Origin: Clostridia bacterium
Lineage (GTDB): Bacteria > Bacillota > Clostridia > Lachnospirales > Lachnospiraceae
NCBI GenBank assembly: GCA_009929615.1
Contig: SAAB01000025.1
Coordinates: 1-45,236, forward strand
Direction of reading: 5' to 3'
DNA: 45,236 nt
Shown here: positions 8,725-19,620 of the stretch, in pieces
How positions within the stretch are numbered: position 1 is the stretch's first letter
Layout: the number at the start of each line of letters is the position of its first letter
The notes under the pieces: model-generated
The model's database searches: none
The model's input: the letters and a program-made list of their open reading frames with translations, nothing else
What the model was told of the DNA's origin: nothing
Translations under genes and position numbers: made by a program

Positions 8725-10791
8725 CTATCCACGTGACACATTCAGAAGAATACCGGTTTTGAAAATATTACCGTCCATGGCAACGACAAATTTACCCTGA
8801 TTCTTCTCAATAATCTCTTTTGCAATTTTTAATCCACCGCTGAGCTCTGCTCCCGGTGCTGCTATTGCTTTAGCCGCTTCTGCTGCCTCTGCTTTTACAG
8901 CATTCTTTACAATATAAATCAATTTACCATCCTGAGTATACATCTCTGCATAGACTCTGGAATCTGGTTCTGTATACTGTTCAAGATTATCATAAATCAT
9001 TGAGATTGCTTTCCACATATCTTCTTTATTCATCTCAAGAACAATCGGCTTATCTGGTGCTCTCAATGTCACAGCCACGCCATTCTCTTTTAAAATAGAA
9101 CGGTGCAGTTTACGAATATCTTTATTTAACTGAATAAAATCAAAAGATGTTGCTGAATCTCTGACTACAGCAGCTCCGCCAAGAAGACTTTCAAGCTCGT
9201 CTTTTGGAAGGAGTACCGTCTGCTCTTTATTGCTGTCCACAGATTCATCTGCTGAATCTTCGATTCCACCGGCACCATCCTGAATAGCTTCATCTACAGA
9301 AGCCCCCAGGTCCATATGTTCCCAATCTGTTGCTGATGCCACACCAGCTGCCGGAACTGCTGCTGCCTCTGCTGCTTTCGCTAAATCAGCTTCTAAATCC
9401 ATTGCCGGACGGGTATCCCCACTGACACCACTCTGAACAGGTGCTTCTGCAGTTTCAACCGCTTCCTGTACATCTTCTGCTGCTTCTTCCTCATCGTATT
9501 CTTCTTCGTATTCCGCATTCCCCTTCTGGATAACCCAGCTGATAAAGCATACGTTCTCTAATACAAAAATGATAGGAACCAGCATATAAACTAACGGAAT
9601 TCCAAAAACTTCATAACTGTCTAATTTAAACAAGGCCAGAACCAGTGCCGCATTCACTAAAACAAGCACAAGAATAATGGATATAACCCTGGCTACCACC
9701 GGAAGTCTTCCAAGAACTTCAAATATACGATAGAATATCATATTCTTAATGAAAGTTCCTGCTTTAATCCGGCGAACCAGACTAAAATAACCACGAGCAA
9801 GGAAAATATATGCAAGTACAAGAAATGCTCCAACTGCAATCATACGGAAAGAATACTCTGTATGAAGCATATAGTAGGCTCCATAAATGGAACCACCACC
9901 TAAGGCAATCGTAATCAAAGCTCCGATTTCAGTGAAAATCTTATCAAAGAAGCTCAACTGAATTCCCGGGTAGCCCATAACATTTCCTGTTGCAATAATA
10001 CAGAAAATCAATAATATAAAGAATATTACTGCGGATACAATCAGTGCCACTCTGGCAATCCCAAAGGTCGAACTTAAATTTTTAAAAGATGTATAGCTTT
10101 CATAAAATCCATCCGTTGTTGAAGTCAATTCATTATCTACACCGGCATAAATCGTATAGCCTTCCTGACAGGACATTAATTCATCCTTCCACAGTGTCTC
10201 ATCAAAGGCAGCATTATCTGTACCTGTGCTCAGACTGAACTGTCCTTCGGAAGAATCCATCTTAATGTAGTAGTGACTGGCTTCAATACGCTTTACTGCG
10301 TCTTCATCGCTGACAATCACTTCATTATCATCTGCATCATAAACTGCAAAAGAGAAGTTTCCATCTACGCTCATATAGTTTTTAATTAAATCTGCATTTG
10401 CTGCATCCAGTTCCTTTGCGGAAACTTCGCCGCGAGTCTCAATAGCCTCCACTAAATGGAGCAGCTGAACAACATTTCTATTATATTCTTCGCCGAAATA
10501 GTTGCTGTGGTAATAATCTGGTTCTGAGGACCAGCTTCCACCATTACTAAAATATGTATATACTGAAAATCCGGAAATAAGCATAACTGCCGCTGCTATA
10601 AATAAAAAGATTCTTGCTGTAACCTTCAGCGGGGTACTCTTTGCAGGACTCCAATGTTCGTCCTCCATACCATCCAGTTCCCTCTGAATATCTGCTTCTT
10701 CCTCTTCTGATAAAGCCCTCTGTCCGGGCTCCCGCATCGATGAATTATCTACTTCATCCCAGAAGTCCTTTTTCTTACCAAATAATCCCAT
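8725..10791 (-). CDS. Polytopic membrane protein with degenerate histidine-kinase-like C-terminus
   Basis: 688 residues. N-terminal acidic cytoplasmic tail (1-52), membrane helix (about 57-80), extracytoplasmic domain (about 85-240), then around five further membrane helices (245-425). A long Glu/Ala-rich linker (430-520) follows, then a C-terminal region of about 150 residues resembling DHp plus HATPase_c. FIQLNKDIRKLHRSIL would be the dimerisation helix but carries no H-E/D-x-x-T/P box. MWKAISMIYDNLEQYT replaces the N box, and LSGGLKIAKEIIEKNQG resembles the G2-adjacent helix. The G1 DxGxG motif is not seen. It is probably a pseudokinase or non-catalytic sensor. An AGGAGGA site precedes the start. 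No response regulator lies beside it. Confidence 0.7.
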   Translation of the reverse strand: MGLFGKKKDFWDEVDNSSMREPGQRALSEEEEADIQRELDGMEDEHWSPAKSTPLKVTARIFLFIAAAVMLISGFSVYTYFSNGGSWSSEPDYYHSNYFGEEYNRNVVQLLHLVEAIETRGEVSAKELDAANADLIKNYMSVDGNFSFAVYDADDNEVIVSDEDAVKRIEASHYYIKMDSSEGQFSLSTGTDNAAFDETLWKDELMSCQEGYTIYAGVDNELTSTTDGFYESYTSFKNLSSTFGIARVALIVSAVIFFILLIFCIIATGNVMGYPGIQLSFFDKIFTEIGALITIALGGGSIYGAYYMLHTEYSFRMIAVGAFLVLAYIFLARGYFSLVRRIKAGTFIKNMIFYRIFEVLGRLPVVARVISIILVLVLVNAALVLALFKLDSYEVFGIPLVYMLVPIIFVLENVCFISWVIQKGNAEYEEEYDEEEAAEDVQEAVETAEAPVQSGVSGDTRPAMDLEADLAKAAEAAAVPAAGVASATDWEHMDLGASVDEAIQDGAGGIEDSADESVDSNKEQTVLLPKDELESLLGGAAVVRDSATSFDFIQLNKDIRKLHRSILKENGVAVTLRAPDKPIVLEMNKEDMWKAISMIYDNLEQYTEPDSRVYAEMYTQDGKLIYIVKNAVKAEAAEAAKAIAAPGAELSGGLKIAKEIIEKNQGKFVVAMDGNIFKTGILLNVSRG

Positions 10792-10871
10792 GGTCTATCC
10801 TCCTGTATATTCACTGCCTTTTTTATCAAAATACAATATCCATCTTATTTTACACTACTTGCCTGTTATTT

Positions 10872-11813
10872 TCAATGTTTTAAAGAAATTTCCTTATTCA
10901 GCCAATTATACAGGTCCTCATAAACTTCCTGACGGTTTATCTCATTTAGAATTTCATGGCGTGCTTCTTCGTAAAACATAAGTTCCATATTCTCCATCCC
11001 CGCTAAAACAAACATATCATAAACCTTCTGAACGCCCTGTCCGTTATTTCCAACAGGGTCTGCATCTCCAGATATCAACAGTACGGGAAGCTTCTTCGGC
11101 ATCTTTTCCACATTTGCCTTCTTCGTAATAAACCTTATCCCCTTAAACATCTCATAATAACCATTAAGTGTAAATGTGAACTGACAACGAGGCTCTGCCA
11201 CATAGGCATCTACCATTTTTTCATCCCGGCTTATCCAGTCATAATCTGTTCTTGCCGGTGAAAAACCGCGATTATAAGAGCCAAAGGCCATTTTATTAAC
11301 AAAATAGCTTCGATACCGCCATCCCCTGACAGCAGCAATGACCTTTACCAGTCCACAGCCGAAGCCGGTTAATACCGGCGAATAAAAGGCTGTCCCCATG
11401 AGAATTCCACCATCTACATCTTTTCCATACTTAATAAGAAAATACCGGGTCAAAAAAGACCCCATGCTGTGTCCCAGTATATAATAAGGTATTTTGGTAA
11501 ATCTCTTTTTAAAATGTTTCTGAATTTTATGAAGGTCCTTCACCATATATTCAAAACCATTCTCGCCCATGTAACCCCAGTCTTCTTCCGATTCTGCCGA
11601 ATCACCATGGCCCAGATGGTCATTCCCCACTACAGCAAACCCTTTACCGCATAAATAGCGGGCAAATTCATCATAGCGGTCAATATATTCCACCATACCA
11701 TGGGCTATCTGCAGAACCGCCTTAACGGTAGTTCCCTGTGGAATCCAGCAAATACCATGGACCCTGGACTTACCATCTGACGAATCAAAGTAAAAACTTT
11801 GTTTTTTAATCAT
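10872..11813 (-). CDS. Alpha/beta hydrolase, monoacylglycerol-lipase-like
   Basis: About 313 residues of the serine-hydrolase (Hydrolase_4) family, which hydrolyses monoacylglycerols or lysophospholipids. Visible are the oxyanion AHGM, the nucleophile elbow GHSMGS, the acid in ISGDADPVG and the histidine in EEARHEIL, so the triad is intact. No signal peptide, so probably cytoplasmic. ATG 11813 is chosen because GGGAG lies about nine bases before it. The start overlaps the sirtuin stop by eight bases, suggesting translational coupling. With glpK two genes upstream, a role in releasing glycerol from acylglycerols is a reasonable inference, unproven. Confidence 0.85.
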   Translation of the reverse strand: MIKKQSFYFDSSDGKSRVHGICWIPQGTTVKAVLQIAHGMVEYIDRYDEFARYLCGKGFAVVGNDHLGHGDSAESEEDWGYMGENGFEYMVKDLHKIQKHFKKRFTKIPYYILGHSMGSFLTRYFLIKYGKDVDGGILMGTAFYSPVLTGFGCGLVKVIAAVRGWRYRSYFVNKMAFGSYNRGFSPARTDYDWISRDEKMVDAYVAEPRCQFTFTLNGYYEMFKGIRFITKKANVEKMPKKLPVLLISGDADPVGNNGQGVQKVYDMFVLAGMENMELMFYEEARHEILNEINRQEVYEDLYNWLNKEISLKH

Positions 11814-12525
11814 CCAACGCATCTCCCAACACCTTGCCAATACTATCATGAATCAGCAAATCCGCTTTCCTGTCATATGGTGTCTCACTCTTATTAATCA
11901 AAACTAATTTGTTCCCCTGATAATACTGAATAAATCCGGCTGCCGGATATACGTTTAAGGATGTCCCACCGATAATCAGCACATCGGCTTTACGAATGGC
12001 GTTCAGACTTGCGGACATGGTCATCTCGTCCAGTCCTTCTTCATAAAGAACGACATCCGGCTTTACAATACCACCGCATTTTTCACATCTTGGTACGCCA
12101 TCTGCTTTTAAAATATATTCTGTATCGTAAGCTTCATGACAGTGCATACAGTAGTTCCTGTGAACCGTTCCATGAAGTTCATAAACCCTTTTACTTCCGG
12201 CCAGCTGATGAAGTCCATCAATATTCTGAGTAACTACGGCTTTTAATTTACCCATGGCCTCCAATTTTGCCAGTGCCACATGGGCCGCATTCGGTTTTGC
12301 GTCCAGATACAGCATCGTACTTTTATAAAAATCATAAAATATATCCGGATGAGCTATAAAAAAGGAATGAGATAAAATTTCTTCCGGGGAACGGTTATAG
12401 CGTTTAATCGTATTATAAATCCCGGTCTCACTTCGAAAATCCGGAATGCCGCTCTCTGTAGATACACCTGCTCCACCAAAAAACACAATATTATCTGACT
12501 GCTGAATCATTTCTTTAAGTGTCAT
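11806..12525 (-). CDS. cobB: NAD-dependent protein deacylase (sirtuin)
   Basis: 239-residue Sir2-family enzyme that removes acyl groups from lysines using NAD, giving nicotinamide and O-acyl-ADP-ribose. Seen: GGAGVSTESGIPDFRS (NAD binding), TQNIDGLHQLAG with the catalytic His in YELHG, a four-cysteine zinc module (CMHC and CEKC) and GGTSLNVYPAA. All core motifs are intact. Starts after an AAAGGA site, 14 bp downstream of the glpK stop, and overlaps the hydrolase start. Placement in a glycerol/lipid operon next to pncB-type NAD salvage genes is suggestive of metabolic control but does not prove it. Confidence 0.95.
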   Translation of the reverse strand: MTLKEMIQQSDNIVFFGGAGVSTESGIPDFRSETGIYNTIKRYNRSPEEILSHSFFIAHPDIFYDFYKSTMLYLDAKPNAAHVALAKLEAMGKLKAVVTQNIDGLHQLAGSKRVYELHGTVHRNYCMHCHEAYDTEYILKADGVPRCEKCGGIVKPDVVLYEEGLDEMTMSASLNAIRKADVLIIGGTSLNVYPAAGFIQYYQGNKLVLINKSETPYDRKADLLIHDSIGKVLGDALDD

Positions 12526-12539
12526 ATTTATCGTCCTTT

Positions 12540-15060
<2,521 letters not shown>

Positions 15061-15113
15061 CCCAGTCACCTTCCCATTTTTAAGTCCCTTTTTTACAAAA
15101 TCCATATGGTAAT

Positions 15114-15142
15114 ATTATAGAACATTTTACAGCTTTATTCAA
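15114..15142 (-). promoter_or_regulatory. Promoter of the TPR-glpK-cobB-hydrolase group
   Basis: On the minus strand TTGAAT, 17-bp spacer, TATAAT. Start of transcription is expected near 15107, giving a leader of about 47 nt to ATG 15060. Confidence 0.6.
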
Positions 15143-15151
15143 CGAAAAGCC

Positions 15152-15180
15152 TTTACTTCCCATGGATTTTCAGCTACAAT
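15152..15180 (+). promoter_or_regulatory. Promoter of the cyclophilin gene
   Basis: TTTACT, 17-bp spacer, TACAAT, about 38 bp before the start codon. It is divergent from, and close to, the TPR promoter. Confidence 0.5.
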
Positions 15181-15218
15181 ATGGGGTGAACAAAAATGGA
15201 TAGAAAGGTGGATTTATT

Positions 15219-15737
15219 ATGGCAAATCCAATTGTAACAATCACTATGGAAAACGGCGATGTGATGAAGGCGGAACTTTATCCGGAAATCGCTCCGAATA
15301 CAGTAAACAACTTTATTTCTTTAGTTCAGAAGGGCTACTATGACGGACTTATTTTCCATCGCGTTATTGAAGGCTTTATGATTCAGGGCGGATGCCCGGA
15401 TGGCACCGGTATGGGTGGCCCTGGCTATTCCATCAAAGGCGAATTTTCTCAGAATGGTTTCAAGAATGATTTAAAACACGAAGCTGGTGTATTGTCTATG
15501 GCTCGTACCATGATGCCAAACTCTGCCGGTTCCCAGTTTTTCATTATGCACCAGAATTCTCCTCATCTGGATACAGCTTATGCTGCTTTTGGTAAAATCA
15601 TCGAAGGTATGAATGTCGTAGATAAGATTGCTACCGTTCCTACAAACCGCATGGACGCACCAAAAACACCTCAGAAGATTAAATCTATGACCGTAGAACT
15701 CTTTGGTGAGACCTATCCGGAGCCTGAGAAGTGCTAA
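15219..15737 (+). CDS. ppiB: Cyclophilin-type peptidyl-prolyl cis-trans isomerase
   Basis: 172 residues, a cytoplasmic single-domain cyclophilin that speeds proline isomerisation during folding. Core motifs: TVNNFISLVQKGYYDGLIFH, FHRVIEGFMIQGG with the catalytic arginine, the SMARTMMPNSAGSQFFIM block and HLDTAYAAFGKIIEGM. No signal sequence. GAAAGGTGG lies before the ATG. The tRNA-Leu gene follows 84 bp downstream with its own promoter. Confidence 0.95.
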   Translation: MANPIVTITMENGDVMKAELYPEIAPNTVNNFISLVQKGYYDGLIFHRVIEGFMIQGGCPDGTGMGGPGYSIKGEFSQNGFKNDLKHEAGVLSMARTMMPNSAGSQFFIMHQNSPHLDTAYAAFGKIIEGMNVVDKIATVPTNRMDAPKTPQKIKSMTVELFGETYPEPEKC

Positions 15738-15756
15738 AAGATTTTTGAAAAAAAGC

Positions 15757-15785
15757 TTGATTATTTTACAATTATTTGTTAATAT
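15757..15785 (+). promoter_or_regulatory. Promoter of tRNA-Leu
   Basis: TTGATT, 17-bp spacer, TAATAT, about 36 bp before the mature tRNA 5' end. Confidence 0.5.
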
Positions 15786-15821
15786 AAAAAAGTCGCAAAC
15801 AAACCACTATGGTTAGCGAAT

Positions 15822-15904
15822 GCAGTTGTGGCGGAATGGCAGACGCGCTAGATTCAGGTTCTAGTGAGGTAACACTCGTGTGGGTTCAACTCCCATCAAC
15901 TGCA
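15822..15904 (+). tRNA. tRNA-Leu (CAG)
   Basis: An 83-nt class II tRNA. Acceptor GCAGTTG pairs with CAACTGC, discriminator A. The anticodon stem CTAGA/TCTAG encloses TTCAGGT, so the anticodon is CAG. A long variable arm and a T arm GGGTTCAACTCCC are present. The 3' CCA is not encoded. Confidence 0.95.
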
Positions 15905-15927
15905 TTTTTAATTTAACGAATAATTCA

Positions 15928-15967
15928 AAAACACCGATAAACATAACGTTTATCGGTGTTTTTTTAC
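15928..15967. terminator. Bidirectional intrinsic terminator
   Basis: AACACCGATAAAC, 5-nt loop, GTTTATCGGTGTT followed by T7, with an A-run on the other side. It ends tRNA-Leu and the convergent ABC/two-component operon. Confidence 0.85.
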
Positions 15968-17544
15968 TTCACTTTATCAAGTTCAATCACAAATTCTGTA
16001 TGATAAGGCTCTTTTACTTCTTCCATCAGCCGGATTATCCCTCCATGTGCCTGAATAATACGTTCTACAATCGCCAGACCTAGACCCGAGCCCTGCCCAC
16101 CTGACCTTGTGGTGCTTCCCATAATAAAGGGCTGAAAAATACTACCTCTGCTTTCCTTCGGAATGCCAACACCATCATCTGCAATACGAATACAAATTTT
16201 TTCATCACTTATCAGCCCATAATAAAGGGTTGTACCCGGCTCATTGTATTTGAAATAATTGCTTATCAAATTATCATAAACCCTCGTCATTTCTTTGGTA
16301 TCTATCATACAATAAATGGATTCCTCCGGTATTTCCATACTTAATTTATATCCATGAATCTCGAATTCATCATATTTGCCCGCAAAATACTCTCTGGAAA
16401 ATTCACTGATATCTATTCTTTCCAATTCCAGTTTATATTGAGGATGCTGCCGTTTACTGTATTCGAAGAAGGTTTCAATCAAACCATTCAATATACACGA
16501 CTTTTTATAAATGGTCCGCAAATATGAGTTTATTTTATTTTCCGGAACAACCCCGTCATAAATCGCTTTAGAATATCCCTGGATGACGGTAATCGGCGTC
16601 TTTAAATCATGGGAAATATCCGCCACCATCTTTTGCTTTTCTGCCTCCAGGTGCTTTCTTTGCTTCTCACTTTCATTTAATTGATTCCGCATACTGTTGA
16701 AGTCTTCGCAAATCTGCACAAATTCAACAGGACCCTTATAGGCTATATCCCCGCCGTCTTCTTCCTGCATCAGCGTTATAATCGCACTGTTTAAAAGACG
16801 CAGCGGTTTTCTGATTTTTCGATTCAGCCAGATAGTAAACAGACATATAATGGCAAGATAAAGACCAATAAGCAGGATATATTCATACCGCTGCAGCTTC
16901 TGATAGATACGAAAAGACTCTTCACTGCTCATATAGTCCGTATGCATAATTAAAATGTGCTGTTCTCCATTCTCTGCTGCATATGCAAATTTTCCTATCT
17001 GTTTATTCCCACCACCGCCGGAAAGAAAAGCAAATTCTCTTTCGCTGAGCGTTCTTTGCCCAAGTCCCCAGTTATCTGAAATAATTTGATGATTCTCATC
17101 CAGCAATATGTACCGATTTTCTCCACCTTCATAAGTTTCTAAAGTAATCAGTATCTGTTTTTCCTGATTCTCCGTATAGAACTGCTGTGTATAAATATTG
17201 CCTATATTTTCAATATCAACTATACAATTCAGTTCCTTCGATGTATAACTGCCTTTTGTCCATGTACTGCTATATATATTTTCACCACTCTGATTTATGA
17301 TTTCAATATAGCCCCGTTTACCAACCAGTGTACTTACCGGAATCCTGTCATATTCTCCTTTTTTCAGTAATGCCTCATATTTTCCCACCTCATCCACATA
17401 ATTCCTCTGTGTCAGACGGCTTTCCCACTGGCCAAAGATAATCATGAGAAGAAAAACGACAAAAACCAAAATTGTAGTAAACAAAATATAATTTCCAATC
17501 AGCAGCGATATCAGACTTCCCCGCTTCATTTTATCTTTTTTCAA
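15964..17544 (-). CDS. Sensor histidine kinase of the ABC/CARDB operon
   Basis: About 526 residues. First membrane helix (about 13-35), extracytoplasmic sensor domain (40-218), second membrane helix (222-244), HAMP-like linker. The DHp follows with the phospho-accepting His in ADISHDLKTPITVIQG, and a complete HATPase_c domain: N box NLISNYFKYN, G1 DDGVGIP, G2 GQGSGLGLAIVERI. It should phosphorylate the regulator encoded just upstream. Its TTG start overlaps the regulator stop by 14 bp and is preceded by AGGAT; ATG 17529 is an alternative. It is the last gene of the operon. Confidence 0.9.
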   Translation of the reverse strand: MKKDKMKRGSLISLLIGNYILFTTILVFVVFLLMIIFGQWESRLTQRNYVDEVGKYEALLKKGEYDRIPVSTLVGKRGYIEIINQSGENIYSSTWTKGSYTSKELNCIVDIENIGNIYTQQFYTENQEKQILITLETYEGGENRYILLDENHQIISDNWGLGQRTLSEREFAFLSGGGGNKQIGKFAYAAENGEQHILIMHTDYMSSEESFRIYQKLQRYEYILLIGLYLAIICLFTIWLNRKIRKPLRLLNSAIITLMQEEDGGDIAYKGPVEFVQICEDFNSMRNQLNESEKQRKHLEAEKQKMVADISHDLKTPITVIQGYSKAIYDGVVPENKINSYLRTIYKKSCILNGLIETFFEYSKRQHPQYKLELERIDISEFSREYFAGKYDEFEIHGYKLSMEIPEESIYCMIDTKEMTRVYDNLISNYFKYNEPGTTLYYGLISDEKICIRIADDGVGIPKESRGSIFQPFIMGSTTRSGGQGSGLGLAIVERIIQAHGGIIRLMEEVKEPYHTEFVIELDKVK

Positions 17545-18223
17545 TTTTATATCCTATCCCCCGAATCGTTTTTATATATTGCGGTTTCCGGCTATCTTCT
17601 TCTATTTTCTCTCTTAATTTAGATATATGTACCATAACAGTGTTATTATCCGCTTCATAATATTCACCGTTAACGGCTTCCATAAGCTGCCTCTTTGTGT
17701 AAATTCTTCCGGGATGCGCCATAAACAATGCAATCATTTTAAATTCCGTCGCTGTCAGGGTAATCTTTCTGTTTCCATTATATAAAATGACCTTTTCCAT
17801 ATCCAAAACAAGGTCCCCAACCCGAAGCCTATTCTTATTTTCAGAACCCTGCTCCATACCATAACATCGCCGCAAATTCGCATTGATACGTGCAATAATC
17901 TCCAATGGGCTAAAGGGCTTTGTCAGATAATCATCCGCCCCCATATTTAATCCCAGAATTTTGTTTTCTTCCTGATTCTTTGCAGATAGTATTAAGATAG
18001 GAATCCTGCTTTTTTTTCGAATTTGCCTGGTCACTTCATATCCATCCATTTTAGGCATCATAATATCCAGCACAGCCATATCAATATGTTCTTTTTCCAT
18101 GATTTCCAAAGCCTGCTCACCATCCTGCGCCGCATGGACTTTATAACCACTGCCTTCCAAATATAAACGAAGCAGTTCTACGATATCCGAATCATCTTCT
18201 GCCACTAAAATATGATATTCCAT
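17531..18223 (-). CDS. OmpR-family response regulator
   Basis: 230 residues. Canonical receiver with acidic pair EDD (9-11), phospho-acceptor Asp in MAVLDIMMPKMDG and the lysine in YLTKPFSP, then a winged-helix domain (ITLTATEFKMIALFM... to IRGIGYKIEKR). It is paired with the histidine kinase downstream by a 14-bp overlap and lies 14 bp after the permease gene. It probably controls its own operon, and the phased ATCTGT repeats upstream of the ATPase gene are the natural candidate site. Confidence 0.93.
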   Translation of the reverse strand: MEYHILVAEDDSDIVELLRLYLEGSGYKVHAAQDGEQALEIMEKEHIDMAVLDIMMPKMDGYEVTRQIRKKSRIPILILSAKNQEENKILGLNMGADDYLTKPFSPLEIIARINANLRRCYGMEQGSENKNRLRVGDLVLDMEKVILYNGNRKITLTATEFKMIALFMAHPGRIYTKRQLMEAVNGEYYEADNNTVMVHISKLREKIEEDSRKPQYIKTIRGIGYKIEKR

Positions 18224-18237
18224 ACCATACCTCCCTA

Positions 18238-19620
18238 TTAATTGCTCATTGCTTCCAATGGACTTAAACTCATCGCTTTTTTAGCCGGAAAATATCCTGC
18301 AATCATTCCAATAAATACGGCAAAAATCATTGCTGAAAGTGCCAGCCATACCGGAATATAGGAAAGATTTCCACTGATACCCAGGCTGGCTCCAGCATTT
18401 CCCATCAGCCGGTTAACGATAAATGAAATTGTATAGCTTAATATATTTCCTACAAGACCTCCAAGAAAACCGATAATCGCCGCCTCAATAAGAAACATCT
18501 GCCGAATATTCTGCAATCCACATCCAAGAACTTTGATAACACCTATCTCTTTTGTTCTTTCATAAATAGACATCATCATCGTATTGGTTATACCAATCGC
18601 CGCAACTAAAAGCGAAACAGCACCAATAGCTCCCAAAACACCCTGAATCATTGCAGATTGTTTCTTGCTGCTGTTAATAAACTCCATATTACTGTTTGCC
18701 TCATAACCCATTTCCTTAATTTGCTGCATCACTGCCTCAATATTTTCTGTATCATCGACTTTGATTTTGGCACTGGAATAGATTAAATAGGGAAATGGCT
18801 TGCCACCTGTTCTTTGTGGCTGACCCGGAATAACGCCTCCCTTTTGCTCCTTTTTCAACATATATACAAGGCTGTCCAGATTGCAGTATACATTCCTTCC
18901 ATAACTTGTCCAGTCCGTTGGTCCGCCTTTAAGTACCCCGGACAGTTTTATAAGATACTTTTTCCCAACCTCTGCCTGGGCAGGTGCGGCTGCCCCAGTA
19001 TCTGCTGCTGCCACTGTCGCCCCACTATTGGAATTTTCCACAGTGAAAAATAAATTTGCTTTATCCAAGTCAATCTCTGGCATCATCGCTGATTCATCAA
19101 ACATAGCTTCAAACATATTTGCATTCTTTTCCATAAAACTTGATAGAACCATGTTCCCGAAAAGGACCTCCAGTTCATTTCCCTTACCCGGCAGTTTACC
19201 CGATACAATTGGAAGATTTTGTTCCGCCAATGCATCTTCCCCCATCCCTGTCACCTCAACTTGGGCTGAATACTTACCGGTCTGAATAGTCCCCATAACG
19301 GTCAGTACCGGGCTGGCACTTTGTACGTGTTCGATTTCACTCAACTGGGTAATTACTTTATCTGTAATATGTTTTTCCTTCTTTTTCTTACTGTTCTGCC
19401 CCACGCTTTCATCCCGTTTTGCTGTAACCGTAATGCTCTTCAATCCCCCAGACTGTTCCGCCTCCTTATACATGGATTGCTGAAGTCCCAGTCCCAGAGA
19501 AATCATAACAATGATGGATGCCGTACCTATGACCACCCCCAGAACGGTAAGTCCCGTTCTGAGTTTTCGCCGCCATAAATTATTCGCGCTCATCCTCAAT
19601 ATATCCAGAAAGTTCATCAT
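18238..19620 (-). CDS. MacB/FtsX-family ABC transporter permease
   Basis: 460 residues. N-terminal ANNLWRRKLRTGLTVLGVVIGTASIIVMISLG motif region with the first membrane helix (about 20-42), a large extracytoplasmic MacB-type domain (about 45-325), and three C-terminal helices (about 328-450) ending FPAKKAMSLSPLEAMSN, the family's usual ending. Mechanotransmission-type exporter subunit that pairs with the ATPase two genes upstream. Its start overlaps the CARDB gene by 41 bp. Substrate is unknown; peptide or lipoprotein export or envelope-stress sensing is typical for the class. Confidence 0.92.
   Translation of the reverse strand: MMNFLDILRMSANNLWRRKLRTGLTVLGVVIGTASIIVMISLGLGLQQSMYKEAEQSGGLKSITVTAKRDESVGQNSKKKKEKHITDKVITQLSEIEHVQSASPVLTVMGTIQTGKYSAQVEVTGMGEDALAEQNLPIVSGKLPGKGNELEVLFGNMVLSSFMEKNANMFEAMFDESAMMPEIDLDKANLFFTVENSNSGATVAAADTGAAAPAQAEVGKKYLIKLSGVLKGGPTDWTSYGRNVYCNLDSLVYMLKKEQKGGVIPGQPQRTGGKPFPYLIYSSAKIKVDDTENIEAVMQQIKEMGYEANSNMEFINSSKKQSAMIQGVLGAIGAVSLLVAAIGITNTMMMSIYERTKEIGVIKVLGCGLQNIRQMFLIEAAIIGFLGGLVGNILSYTISFIVNRLMGNAGASLGISGNLSYIPVWLALSAMIFAVFIGMIAGYFPAKKAMSLSPLEAMSN

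Noticed and set aside
15106-15119. Leaderless mRNA for the TPR gene, because the -10 ends 8 bp before ATG 15105.
   Set aside because: ATG 15060 in the same frame has an ideal AAGGTGA five bases upstream, so the leader is about 47 nt and translation starts there.
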